A DNA stretch of 64,000 nucleotides from Bacillus sp. B-jedd. Lineage in GTDB: Bacteria > Bacillota > Bacilli > Bacillales > Cytobacillaceae. The notes beneath the pieces were generated by a model that was given only the letters and a program-made list of their open reading frames with translations, made no database searches and was not told where the DNA came from. The translations under genes and the position numbers were made by a program. Location: NCBI RefSeq assembly GCF_000821085.1, contig NZ_CCXR01000001.1, positions 682,001-746,000 on the forward strand, read 5' to 3'. Below are positions 47,628-55,733 of the stretch, piece by piece (position 1 is the first letter of the stretch; every line of letters starts with the position of its first letter).

Positions 47628-48521
47628 ATGAGGATTACTCAAAGTATGCTTAACCAGGGCTTTCTGGCGAATATCAATAAAAGCAATCAGGCGATGGAAC
47701 GTTACCAGAATCAGCTTTCTACGGGAAAGAAAATAAGCAAGCCTTCGGATGACCCTGTTACAGCAGTAAGAGGCATGTTTTACCGTTCTTCACTGAATGA
47801 AATAGAACAGTATAAAAGGAACAGCGAAGATGGCGTTTCCTGGATGACAGCAACAGACGAAGCCTTGAATGAAGTCACATCTGTTCTCCAGCGGGTACGC
47901 GAGCTGACCTTACAGGGGATAAATGGGACAAACGGGGACACCGACAAGTATGCAATCGCGCAAGAAATCAGCCAGCTAAAGGAACATTTGGGCGAAGTGG
48001 CAAATTCTCAGCTTTCGGGTAAGTATATTTTTGCCGGTACTGACGTCAAAAACCCGCCATACCGCGAAAACATTGCAGGTTCAGGGAAGAGCTTTGTGAA
48101 TGAGAACAAAGAGCTGCTGGAACTGAGGGTGGGCCAGACGAATAGTGTCCAAATCAACGTCACCGGCATGGAAATCTTCAATAATGATGGCAATGGAGGA
48201 ATTTTTAAAGTCCTTGATAACATCATATCAGCATTCAAGTCAGATCAGGAACCTCCTGGAGCATTAGCGGATATGGACGAACAGCTTGACCATATTTTGC
48301 GGGAGCGCTCGGAACTGGGTGCACGTGTAAATAGGATGGAACTTAGCATGTCCCGTATTGATGGACTGGAGCTATCGACTACCCGGATGCTGTCCCATGA
48401 AGAAGATGTTGATATGACGAGGGTAATCATTGATTTAAAGGCACAGGAAAATGTTCAGCGCGCAGCATTGTCAGCAGGGGCGAGGATCATCCAACCATCG
48501 CTCGTTGATTTCCTAAGATAA
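47628..48521 (+). CDS. flgL: Flagellar hook-associated protein FlgL (HAP3)
   Basis: 297 residues, flagellin-like ends: MRITQSMLNQGFLANINKSNQAMERYQNQLSTGKKISKPSDDPV at the start and VIIDLKAQENVQRAALSAGARIIQPSLVDFLR at the end. Second junction protein. It follows flgK by 14 bases with an AAGAGGTGA site. Confidence 0.94.
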   Translation: MRITQSMLNQGFLANINKSNQAMERYQNQLSTGKKISKPSDDPVTAVRGMFYRSSLNEIEQYKRNSEDGVSWMTATDEALNEVTSVLQRVRELTLQGINGTNGDTDKYAIAQEISQLKEHLGEVANSQLSGKYIFAGTDVKNPPYRENIAGSGKSFVNENKELLELRVGQTNSVQINVTGMEIFNNDGNGGIFKVLDNIISAFKSDQEPPGALADMDEQLDHILRERSELGARVNRMELSMSRIDGLELSTTRMLSHEEDVDMTRVIIDLKAQENVQRAALSAGARIIQPSLVDFLR

Positions 48522-48562
48522 GCTAAGTTCTTTTAAAAGACTCCCGAAAAAGGAGAGAAACT

Positions 48563-49186
48563 ATGTATCCAAAGGTAAATCAAAACATCTTTATCGAGAT
48601 GTTACATAAAGAACAATCATGCCGTTCCATTGTCGCTGATATAACAGTCACGGAAATTCTGATCGGCTCCCCATTGGATGGAAGCATGATTGGTGAGCTT
48701 AGTGAAGGAACACTCCTTGAGGTTTCATTTGTCGCTAATGGCAATCTGTATAAATTTAAGACCGAGGTGCTTGGCCGGAAAAGAGATAATATCCTCCTCT
48801 ACCGGATAAAAAAGCCTCTTGAGAAAGAAGTCCTACGGGTTCAAAGAAGAGAGGACTTCAGGGTTGGTACGATCCAACCGGCGATGATAAATGGTCATGA
48901 ATGTACAACAATCAACATCAGCTCGGGTGGGCTGCTCGTTTCCTGCCCAAGTGATGTGGTTATCGAGAAGGAACAGCTTGTATCAGGAACACTAAAGTTT
49001 CCTTTACAAGGACGGGAAGCATCCGAAGTCGCATTCACTGGTGAAATTAAACGGATTGAACTGCTCGAAGAAGAGGGCCGTAAAACTGTAGGCATTCGTT
49101 TTGTTCAAATCAATCAAGGTGACCAGACAAAAATTCTCCAGTTCTGTTTTGAAAAACAGCGACAGCAGAGACTGCTGCAGCGTTAA
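48563..49186 (+). CDS. PilZ-domain protein, likely c-di-GMP-responsive flagellar brake
   Basis: 207 residues with a YcgR-like N-terminal beta domain (about 1-95) and a PilZ domain (about 95-200). The c-di-GMP motif RxxxR appears as RREDFR near 94-99, followed by NISSGGLLVSC in place of the DxSxxG motif, an accepted variant. In B. subtilis the related MotI/YpfA stops the flagellar motor when bound to c-di-GMP. Its place directly behind flgL supports a motility role. AAAAAGGAG precedes the ATG. Confidence 0.85.
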   Translation: MYPKVNQNIFIEMLHKEQSCRSIVADITVTEILIGSPLDGSMIGELSEGTLLEVSFVANGNLYKFKTEVLGRKRDNILLYRIKKPLEKEVLRVQRREDFRVGTIQPAMINGHECTTINISSGGLLVSCPSDVVIEKEQLVSGTLKFPLQGREASEVAFTGEIKRIELLEEEGRKTVGIRFVQINQGDQTKILQFCFEKQRQQRLLQR

Positions 49187-49223
49187 AAAATTCACGCATT
49201 ATGAAAATTCATATCAAAAAGTT

Positions 49224-49262
49224 AAAAACATGCCAAATATAAAAAAGTGGCATGTTTTTTTA
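49224..49262 (+). terminator. Terminator of the flgM-pilZ operon
   Basis: 12-bp perfect stem AAAAACATGCCA / TGGCATGTTTTT (49224-49235 and 49248-49259) with a T-run. Confidence 0.85.
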
Positions 49263-49324
49263 TTTATCTTTTTACAAATGCATCAAAAAAAAATATAATA
49301 GAAGAGAATGGAAATAGGGGCCTA

Positions 49325-49354
49325 TTGTGTTTACACCCGCTTTTCTACTATAAT
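49325..49354 (+). promoter_or_regulatory. Possible sigma-A promoter of the Myb/SANT-like gene
   Basis: TTGTGT (49325-49330), 18-nt spacer, perfect TATAAT (49349-49354). It gives a leader of about 115 nt before the gene at 49480. Confidence 0.5.
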
Positions 49355-49479
49355 TAATACAAATAGAAATTTTGATCTCGCAAACATAACATAATAAAAA
49401 ACATCATTTCTTGACTATCAAAAAAATTAGGCAGATATAAATATATTTTGAAAAAAATTAGTGTACTGGGGGTTAAATG

Positions 49480-50394
49480 ATGAGCCTGAAAGCGGCATTA
49501 TTGGAATTGAAAGAGTTGATGCAGAGTCAGCGGGATGCTCAGGTGGATGAAAAAGAAATCAGTGAAATTGAAGGGCAGTATGGTTTAGCCAAAGGAACAT
49601 TGGTTTTTTATTATAACAATATGCTATTACTCCGACTGAATCAGTCACAAGACAGCGATGAGACAGGAACCGGGGCTAAAAAAGTTAACCGGAAATGGAC
49701 TAAGTCAGAAGTCAACTTCATGTTCCATTATATTAAGGAACGTCAAAATGAGGGAGCCCTGAACATTACTGAAATCCTAGAGGAAGTGGCAGGGCTCCTG
49801 AATCGCGGGTACCAGTCCGTCAACTATAAGTACTATACTCTTTCAAAAGAAAAACTAAAAAAGGAAAAAATCAATCAAAAAAAATATGAATTTGTCACGA
49901 TCCCTGAAAGCGATCTGCCGGTCGTATCAACGGAAATCATTTCTGACAATGGACAGAATCGGGAGCCTGTTGCTGTAAATAATGCTTCAATGCGTGCCGA
50001 TAACAGTGATTTGCTTGATATTTTGTCAGGCCTTATTTCCAATGTAGAGCAGCTGCCGGGGTTAAATTTGAACGAGTTGCTCAGAAGCCTTTATCAGCTG
50101 ACGAATATGGCATTAATGAACCAGGATGCCGTCCGGGAAATCGAAAGCATCAAATCGGAAATCAGTTCTGAAAAAGATATGCTGCAGGACAAGCTGAAGA
50201 AAAGGGAACAGCAACTCATGCTTGAAAAGCGCCGTAACGATGAACTCCAGGGTGAGGTGGCGAAACTAGCAAGGGAAATACATGCCTTCAACCAACTGGG
50301 TGATGCGGCTAAAATCCAGAACTTAAAATCGTACAACCAAAGGCTTAACTACATCATTGACAGCTTCGGCGTCGTTCTCCAAGTCGGAAGTTAG
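49480..50394 (+). CDS. Myb/SANT-like DNA-binding protein, possible RsfA-type regulator
   Basis: About 304 residues. At about 70-125 the pattern RKWTKSEVNFMFHYIKERQNEG and LLNRGYQSVNYKYY resembles the Myb/SANT-like domain of RsfA-type Bacillus regulators. The first 60 residues also look helical (EISEIEGQYGLAKGTLVFYYNNM). The C-terminal third (about 220-285) is a strongly charged coiled coil ending in LNYIIDSFGVVLQVGS. The second ATG at 49480 is better spaced from GGGGG than the first at 49477. It has its own promoter and terminator between pilZ and fliS. The target genes are unknown. Confidence 0.65.
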   Translation: MSLKAALLELKELMQSQRDAQVDEKEISEIEGQYGLAKGTLVFYYNNMLLLRLNQSQDSDETGTGAKKVNRKWTKSEVNFMFHYIKERQNEGALNITEILEEVAGLLNRGYQSVNYKYYTLSKEKLKKEKINQKKYEFVTIPESDLPVVSTEIISDNGQNREPVAVNNASMRADNSDLLDILSGLISNVEQLPGLNLNELLRSLYQLTNMALMNQDAVREIESIKSEISSEKDMLQDKLKKREQQLMLEKRRNDELQGEVAKLAREIHAFNQLGDAAKIQNLKSYNQRLNYIIDSFGVVLQVGS

Positions 50395-50407
50395 GCAAAC
50401 ACTTAAC

Positions 50408-50438
50408 AAAAAAGCTATCTCACCAAGGTAGCTTTTTC
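50408..50438 (+). terminator. Terminator of the Myb/SANT-like gene
   Basis: Stem AAAAAGCTA / TAGCTTTTT at 50408-50416 and 50429-50437. Confidence 0.75.
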
Positions 50439-50481
50439 CTTTTGCACTATGGATAGTGGATTTGGTATTAATCGTTTCCTT

Positions 50482-50668
50482 GTTGATTGGAGCGGAAGGC
50501 ATGTAGACTCCTCGAAAACGCTATCGCGTTTCCTTCGTGCAAAGTCCATTCGAGGAAGTCGGTTGTCCTGCGGGACAGAGCAGCAAGTGGAGACCCCACA
50601 GGAGCAGCGCGACGAGGAGGCTCCACTGATGCCCCGCGGAAAGCGAAATGCCTAGAGCGGAAATCAAC
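50482..50668 (+). repeat. Dispersed Bacillaceae intergenic repeat element with nested insert
   Basis: It begins GTTGATTGGAGCGGAAGGC and ends GAGCGGAAATCAAC, so its ends are short inverted repeats (GTTGATT / AATCAAC). Inside are GC-rich segments (GGAGACCCCACAGGAGC, CGAGGAGGCTCCACTG, CCCGCGGAAAGCGAA) that can pair with each other. From memory, elements with these ends occur in many copies in Bacillaceae genomes. Positions about 50513-50569 look like an extra insert bounded by TCCT on both sides. No gene lies in this 400-bp spacer. Confidence 0.7.
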
Positions 50669-50729
50669 CACCTCATTCCAATTTTGATTTCAATATTTAT
50701 TTCAACCTATAAAATGTAATGTATTTCTC

Positions 50730-50756
50730 TTAACAAAATCCACGTCTATCCGATAA
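50730..50756 (+). promoter_or_regulatory. Sigma-D promoter of fliS-fliT
   Basis: TTAA (50730-50733), 15-nt spacer, TCCGATAA (50749-50756), 48 bp before the fliS ATG. The -35 has one mismatch to TAAA. Confidence 0.65.
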
Positions 50757-50803
50757 TACAAATAAGTATTTAAACCGCTTATCTATGAAAGGAGTTCATA
50801 TAA

Positions 50804-51172
50804 ATGAGTTTAAAAAACCCTTACCAAGCCTACCAAACACAGTCGGTCGTAACTTCCCGCACTGAAGACCTCACGTATTTGCTTTATCAAGGATTGATCA
50901 AATTTATCCGTCTGTCCAAAGTCGCACTCGAACAGAATAACATAGAGGAATCAAACCGAAATAACCTGCGAGCCCAGGATATTCTGACTGAATTAATGGT
51001 AACCTTAAAACCTGGTTTTGAGATTTCCCAACCTATGATGACATTATATGATTTTATGAAATCCCGCTTAATTTCCGCAAATATTGAGAAAAACATCGCC
51101 TTCCTCGAAGAAGTCGAAGGATTGGCCGAAGATATGGCGGAAACCTGGAAACAGGCAACGGACAGGAACTAA
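50804..51172 (+). CDS. fliS: Flagellin export chaperone FliS
   Basis: 122 residues. NPYQAYQTQSVVTSRTEDLTYLLYQGLIKFIRLSKVALE is the FliS N-terminal signature. It binds the C-terminus of flagellin to prevent early polymerisation, the very region that is duplicated in the hag introns. GAAAGGAG precedes the ATG. Confidence 0.93.
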   Translation: MSLKNPYQAYQTQSVVTSRTEDLTYLLYQGLIKFIRLSKVALEQNNIEESNRNNLRAQDILTELMVTLKPGFEISQPMMTLYDFMKSRLISANIEKNIAFLEEVEGLAEDMAETWKQATDRN

Positions 51173-51177
51173 ATAAT

Positions 51178-51537
51178 ATGAGTATAAGACAAATAGTAGA
51201 GGAAATTGGATTTGTAACAAACCAAATGTACAATGCTTTTGAAAGTGAAAATTATGAAGAGATGGAAAAGTTGTTAGAGACTCGCCAAAACCTGTTTCTC
51301 CAAGCAGATGAATACATGAGGGAGAATCCTGGATTTCAATATGACGCCGGTCAAAAAGAAATATTGGCCCAATCACTGTCTCTTGATCGGAAACTTGCTG
51401 CGGGGCTTAAAGAAAATCTTGCGGTAAATAGTATCGCCCGCAACGAATTAAAGGAGAGGAGCAGGGCTACAGAAGGCTATAGCTCCTATCAAAATCAAAC
51501 AAGTGGAGCCTTCTTGGATTTGAAAATAGGAAGGTAA
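51178..51537 (+). CDS. fliT: FliT-like flagellar chaperone
   Basis: 119 residues, helical, charged, located 5 bases behind fliS as is usual for fliT. The sequence (IVEEIGFVTNQMYNAFESENYEEMEKLLETRQNLF) fits the loose FliT pattern of helical export chaperones but sequence conservation in the family is low, so the call leans on position. FliT usually serves FliD. Confidence 0.75.
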   Translation: MSIRQIVEEIGFVTNQMYNAFESENYEEMEKLLETRQNLFLQADEYMRENPGFQYDAGQKEILAQSLSLDRKLAAGLKENLAVNSIARNELKERSRATEGYSSYQNQTSGAFLDLKIGR

Positions 51538-51540
51538 TAG

Positions 51541-51583
51541 TGCGTTGGCCCGCAAATTCGTTTGCGTGACCACGCATTTTTTT
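51541..51583 (+). terminator. Terminator after fliT
   Basis: Outer stem TGCGT/ACGCA and inner stem CGCAAA/TTTGCG with TTCG loop, followed by seven Ts. Confidence 0.75.
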
Positions 51584-51798
51584 ATGTCCGTATCAAAATA
51601 TTTTTGCGTGAACCCGCAATATTTTTTCGGTCTTCTCAAAGAAGGAAATCATATACAATACACGTATAAGAACAGAGAAAAAATGTTTTGTTTGTAAAAG
51701 TTTGTTAGGAATTGGCGGATAGTGTTGATAGGGTGCGAATTGTGAGGAAAGCCTTAAGGACAGATTATCATTAGGGTTAATGGAGAGGGAGAGACGGA

Positions 51799-52113
51799 AT
51801 GATCCAACAGCAACAAAAAAATGGCAAAAATGTGACAGGCAAGGTTTACAATTTTTTTGATTATAAGAAGAAAAAACCTTATTTTTTGAAACCTATCAAA
51901 ATCACTGTTGGCAATTCAACAAATGAAACTTATTATATGATTAAGAATCTGGTCTACATGGAGAAACAAATCCTTGTCCTCCGCAAGGAACAGGATCCCT
52001 TTAATATCATTTTGGTTGAGGCGAAGATAGAGAATGGCTCTTTAAAATCAATTTCCATGCTGCCGAAAGATTTAATGAGTGATATTTCGGGTTTGTTAAA
52101 AGAGACGATTTAA
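51799..52113 (+). CDS. Hypothetical protein
   Basis: 104 residues: basic N-terminus (MIQQQQKNGKNVTGKVYNFFDYKKKKPYF) and alternating hydrophobic residues suggesting a small beta-rich fold. No motif or membrane helix is recognised. GGAGAGGGAGAG precedes the ATG. It lies between fliT and the glucosaminidase gene and probably is co-transcribed with the latter. Function unknown. Confidence 0.6.
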   Translation: MIQQQQKNGKNVTGKVYNFFDYKKKKPYFLKPIKITVGNSTNETYYMIKNLVYMEKQILVLRKEQDPFNIILVEAKIENGSLKSISMLPKDLMSDISGLLKETI

Positions 52114-52154
52114 TAGTTTCACTGCATATCAGGATGAAAGGATGAATCAATCCA

Positions 52155-52832
52155 TTGATTATAGGTGACGATTGGCTGACTAAATCCATGCTTATCAATA
52201 CACTTTCGCGCACGGGCAATAAGAGCCTGCCATCTGCACTATCAAATACCGGTAACCTTTTCGCCGAAGTTTTTACCCAGTACTTACAAATGCAGAATGA
52301 ATCGAAAGCTCCACAGTCTGACGTTGTATCTTTTACCCCGATCCCGGAAAGCCTAAACCTCTCTTTTGAAAAAAAATTAACTTTTTTTTCAGAACCATTT
52401 TCCGGAGACGGTCAGAGGCCATTGCATTACACCGATTTAAACAGCGATAAAATTGACCAATCACTTGGAGGCAAACTTACCGGGATGGGAAAGGCATTTA
52501 TCCAGGCGGGACAAAAGTATAACATTAATCCCGCATTGCTTGTCGCTGTTGCCCAGCACGAAACGGGGAATGGCACTTCCAAGGCCGCGGCTTTCAAAAA
52601 TAACATCGCTGGAATGATGGGCAAATATGGACTGAAATCGTACGCATCGGTTGAGGAAAGCATTTTCGATATGGCCCGTAATCTAAGTGAAAACTATCTA
52701 AAAACAGGGTTAACAAGCATTAATAAAATTGCAGCCAAATATGCTCCAGTCGGGGCAGCGAATGATCCGAATGGCCTTAATAACCATTGGGTAACAGGTG
52801 TGACAAAATATTTCGATAAGTTAATTACATAA
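52155..52832 (+). CDS. Glucosaminidase-domain protein, possible flagellar peptidoglycan hydrolase
   Basis: Up to 225 residues. The C-terminal part (about 105-222) is a glucosaminidase-type domain: GMGKAFIQAGQKYNINPALLVAVAQHETGNGTSKAA, then NNIAGMMGK and SVEESIFDMARNLSENY. The Glu of AQHETGNG would be catalytic. No signal peptide is seen, so export through the flagellar system, as for FlgJ, is possible. Located directly before flgB. The start is uncertain: TTG 52155 lies 12 bases behind AAAGGA, and ATG 52188 has no clear site. Confidence 0.75.
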   Translation: MIIGDDWLTKSMLINTLSRTGNKSLPSALSNTGNLFAEVFTQYLQMQNESKAPQSDVVSFTPIPESLNLSFEKKLTFFSEPFSGDGQRPLHYTDLNSDKIDQSLGGKLTGMGKAFIQAGQKYNINPALLVAVAQHETGNGTSKAAAFKNNIAGMMGKYGLKSYASVEESIFDMARNLSENYLKTGLTSINKIAAKYAPVGAANDPNGLNNHWVTGVTKYFDKLIT

Positions 52833-52944
52833 GTGAAAGAGATGTGAAAGAGTAATATATCTGCTTTTTCATTTTTTCGCTTGCAATTTTTAAAAATTTA
52901 TTTTGATAGCATCAAAAATTTTGATATTTAAAGGGGGGATTCTT

Positions 52945-53337
52945 TTGAATACCATCAGCCTTTTACATTCAGCATTGAATGCTTCAAATCTTCGACAACA
53001 AGCCATTTCAAATAATATTGCCAATGCGGAGACTCCTGGATTCAAGGCGAAAAATGTCGTTTTTGAAGAACTTTTGAAAAGTAAACTTGCAAACCAATCA
53101 AGTTTTGTCGGGAAAAGAACAGATTACCGCCACTTTGAAATTGGAAGATCTTCATCACTACCAGTCCCTCAGATTGCAGAAAATAAAAATATCGCCATGC
53201 AAATAAACGGTAACAATGTGGACATTGATGAGGAGATGACTCGGCTTGGGAAAAATGCTCTTTGGTATAACACGGTGGCAACTCAGCTTTCAAGCGAGTT
53301 TCAAAACTTGTCAATCGCCATTAAAGGGAGGGTTTGA
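52945..53337 (+). CDS. flgB: Flagellar proximal rod protein FlgB
   Basis: About 130 residues. LLHSALNASNLRQQAISNNIANAETPGFKAKNVVFEE is the FlgB signature and the C-terminal helix EEMTRLGKNALWYNTVATQLSSEF is present. The TTG at 52945 lies seven bases behind AAAGGGGGG; upstream in-frame codons have no ribosome site. First gene of the basal-body/export operon that runs to flhA. I see no confident promoter in the 110 bp before it. Confidence 0.92.
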   Translation: MNTISLLHSALNASNLRQQAISNNIANAETPGFKAKNVVFEELLKSKLANQSSFVGKRTDYRHFEIGRSSSLPVPQIAENKNIAMQINGNNVDIDEEMTRLGKNALWYNTVATQLSSEFQNLSIAIKGRV

Positions 53338-53342
53338 TTACA

Positions 53343-53798
53343 ATGTTTGATTCTTTAAATATTAACGCTTCAGCCTTGACCGCGCAGCGGCTGCGGATGG
53401 ATGTCGTTTCTTCGAATATCGCCAATGCATCATCAACACGCGGGCGGTTTGTTGAGGGGAAATGGGAACCATACCAGCGGAAAATGGTCGTGATGGAACC
53501 GCGGCAAAGCCAATTCGGCCAGATATTCCAGGGGGAAATCGGCAAAAAGATTGGTGCGCCTGGCCCGTTTCAAGGAGTAAGAGTCACAGAAATCCGGGAA
53601 GACGAGACGCCTTTCAAGCTTATATATGATCCAAGCCACCCGGATAGAGACGAGAATGGGTATGTGAGGATGCCAAATGTCGACCTGTCAAAGGAAATGG
53701 TCGACCTGCTTGCAGCTTCGAGATCATATGAAGCAAATGTAACTGCTTTCAATACAGGTAAGTCCCTCGTTTTGAAAGCATTAGAGCTTGGACGTTAG
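53343..53798 (+). CDS. flgC: Flagellar proximal rod protein FlgC
   Basis: 151 residues from ATG 53343 (MFDSLNINASALTAQRLRMDVVSSNIANASSTRG), with C-terminal PNVDLSKEMVDLLAASRSYEANVTAFN. Rod protein next to FlgB. GGGAGGG lies upstream. A TTG at 53334 is too near the ribosome site. Confidence 0.95.
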   Translation: MFDSLNINASALTAQRLRMDVVSSNIANASSTRGRFVEGKWEPYQRKMVVMEPRQSQFGQIFQGEIGKKIGAPGPFQGVRVTEIREDETPFKLIYDPSHPDRDENGYVRMPNVDLSKEMVDLLAASRSYEANVTAFNTGKSLVLKALELGR

Positions 53799-53810
53799 GA
53801 GACAAGATAA

Positions 53811-54110
53811 ATGGATATTTCACGTTTGAATAGTGACTTTATGAGAGTGGATCAAAATCCCTTTCAAAAAACAGAGGCAAAACAATACACTTCTTCTTTT
53901 GCCAATGTTATTAAAGGATATTTAGACCAGGTTGATTCCACAGTGAAAGATGCCTCGGCGCTGTCAGTGAAGGCTGCCGCCGGGACTCTTGAGAATGTGC
54001 ACGATTTGACAATTGCTTCGCAAAAAGCAAAGCTGGCGCTCGAATTGACGGTGACAGTCCGCGATAAGGCGATTGAGTCTTATCAGGAAATCATGCGAAT
54101 GCAAATGTAA
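53811..54110 (+). CDS. fliE: Flagellar hook-basal body protein FliE
   Basis: 99 residues with the FliE pattern SFANVIKGYLDQVDSTVKDASALSVKAAAG and KAKLALELTVTVRDKAIESYQEIMRMQM. Connects the MS ring with the rod. 12 bases after flgC. Confidence 0.94.
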   Translation: MDISRLNSDFMRVDQNPFQKTEAKQYTSSFANVIKGYLDQVDSTVKDASALSVKAAAGTLENVHDLTIASQKAKLALELTVTVRDKAIESYQEIMRMQM

Positions 54111-54138
54111 ACATGAAAAATGCTGGGCAGGGTGAGAA

Positions 54139-55728
54139 ATGAAAGGATCATGGAGAGATCAAATCAAACAATCTAAAGAACTTTTTAGCCAGTATTGGGG
54201 TGCGCAAAGTTCAAAACAAAAAGGGCTGGTCATTGGAACTCTCTTATTTCTGATAATTGCCTTGTCTGCCTTTGTTTTTTTTGCATCCCGCCCGCAATAT
54301 GTCCCTCTTTACACAGGGCAGCTGAGTACGAGGGAAGTCGGGGACATTAAAGCGGAACTCGACAGCCAGGGATATAAGGGTTATAAGCTATCGGAAAATG
54401 GAACAATGCTGCTTGTACCCCAGAAGGATGCGGCTGATTTACTGGTGACATTGGCCTCAGCCGGTTATCCGAAGGACACAAGCATCAATTACGACATTTT
54501 CAGCCAGAACCTTTCCTTTGGGGCTACAGACAGGCAATTTGACATCCTTGAAAAGGAGGCCATGCAAAATAAGCTGGCCGAAGTCATCAAGCATGTGGAT
54601 GGAATCAGCAATGCAGAGGTTATTCTGACACTTCCCGAGAATTCTGTGTTTATCAGGCCTGATGAAGAACAAGCCGCCAGCGCTTCTGTGATGGTGGAGG
54701 TTAAGCCGGGAGCAAAACTAAACGCACAGCAGGTAAAAGCGCTTTATACACTTGTTTCAAAAAGTGTGACCAATCTGCCTGTCGACAATATCACGATTAT
54801 GAACCAATATAGTGAAACGCTGTCCATGGAGGATTCCGGGGATGATGGCGCGCCTTTTGATAAATTTGAGGAACAACGCAGAATCCAGCAGAACATCGAG
54901 CGGGATATTCAGCAGAACCTGAAAAGCTTGCTTGGAACCATTTTGGGAAGCGATAAGGTATTTGTCCATACTTTCGTAAAGATGAATTTCGATAAGGTCA
55001 AGACACAGGAAAATCTCGTGAAACCGGCAGATGACAGCGACAAAGGGCTGGTCATCAGTTCCGAGAAAAATTCCAAGACCTTTTCAGGGACGGGGGCCAA
55101 CCCAGGCGGGGTATCTGGGATGACGGATACGGACGTTCCTAACTATCCAGGAAACAACGCCGGCGGCGAAAGCGAGTACGAGGAGTCCCAGGAAAAGCTT
55201 AATTATGAGGTCAACCGGATTAATAATGAAATTATCAAAAGTCCTTATCAAATTGAAGATATAACAATCAATGTTGGCGTGGAGGCCGATCCTTCAGCGC
55301 CGAACCAGCTTCCGCAGGGAGTCCGCGACAGCATCCAGAATATCGCTTCTAATGTCGTCCGGACAGCTTTGGGACATCCTGAACTGACCCAGGAACAAAT
55401 TGACCAGCGCGTGACAATCGTCCCTCACAATTTTGCGGCAAGTGTCGCAACTGATCGTGAACCCGCAAAAAATTGGCTATGGATGCTTGCGGCCGCTGGT
55501 GCCGGGCTGCTTATCGTTGCATCGCTCATCATTTGGATCATTATCAGGAAGAAACGGACTGAGGAAGAATTCCCTGTGGATTTGGAATCCATTGTGCCGC
55601 CAAAGGAACAAGAGTATTTCGCAGAACAGGATATGACAGTGGAAAACCAATTGAAGAACTTGCTTGAGCAAAGGCCTGAGGACTTTGCAAAAATTGTCAG
55701 AACCTGGCTGCATGAAGAGGAGGCCTAG
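54139..55728 (+). CDS. fliF: Flagellar MS-ring protein FliF
   Basis: 529 residues with TM1 at about 28-52 (LVIGTLLFLIIALSAFVFFA) and TM2 at about 445-468 (WLWMLAAAGAGLLIVASLIIWII). Ring-building motifs between them include PKDTSINYDIFSQ and a C-terminal FliG-binding tail (FAKIVRTWLHEEEA). Builds the MS ring, the base of the rotor. Confidence 0.95.
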   Translation: MKGSWRDQIKQSKELFSQYWGAQSSKQKGLVIGTLLFLIIALSAFVFFASRPQYVPLYTGQLSTREVGDIKAELDSQGYKGYKLSENGTMLLVPQKDAADLLVTLASAGYPKDTSINYDIFSQNLSFGATDRQFDILEKEAMQNKLAEVIKHVDGISNAEVILTLPENSVFIRPDEEQAASASVMVEVKPGAKLNAQQVKALYTLVSKSVTNLPVDNITIMNQYSETLSMEDSGDDGAPFDKFEEQRRIQQNIERDIQQNLKSLLGTILGSDKVFVHTFVKMNFDKVKTQENLVKPADDSDKGLVISSEKNSKTFSGTGANPGGVSGMTDTDVPNYPGNNAGGESEYEESQEKLNYEVNRINNEIIKSPYQIEDITINVGVEADPSAPNQLPQGVRDSIQNIASNVVRTALGHPELTQEQIDQRVTIVPHNFAASVATDREPAKNWLWMLAAAGAGLLIVASLIIWIIIRKKRTEEEFPVDLESIVPPKEQEYFAEQDMTVENQLKNLLEQRPEDFAKIVRTWLHEEEA

Positions 55729-55733
55729 AAACT

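Noticed and set aside
50449..50687. Small open frames within the dispersed repeat
   Set aside because: The sequence is a structured repeat with pairing GC-rich arms; frames on both strands are incidental.
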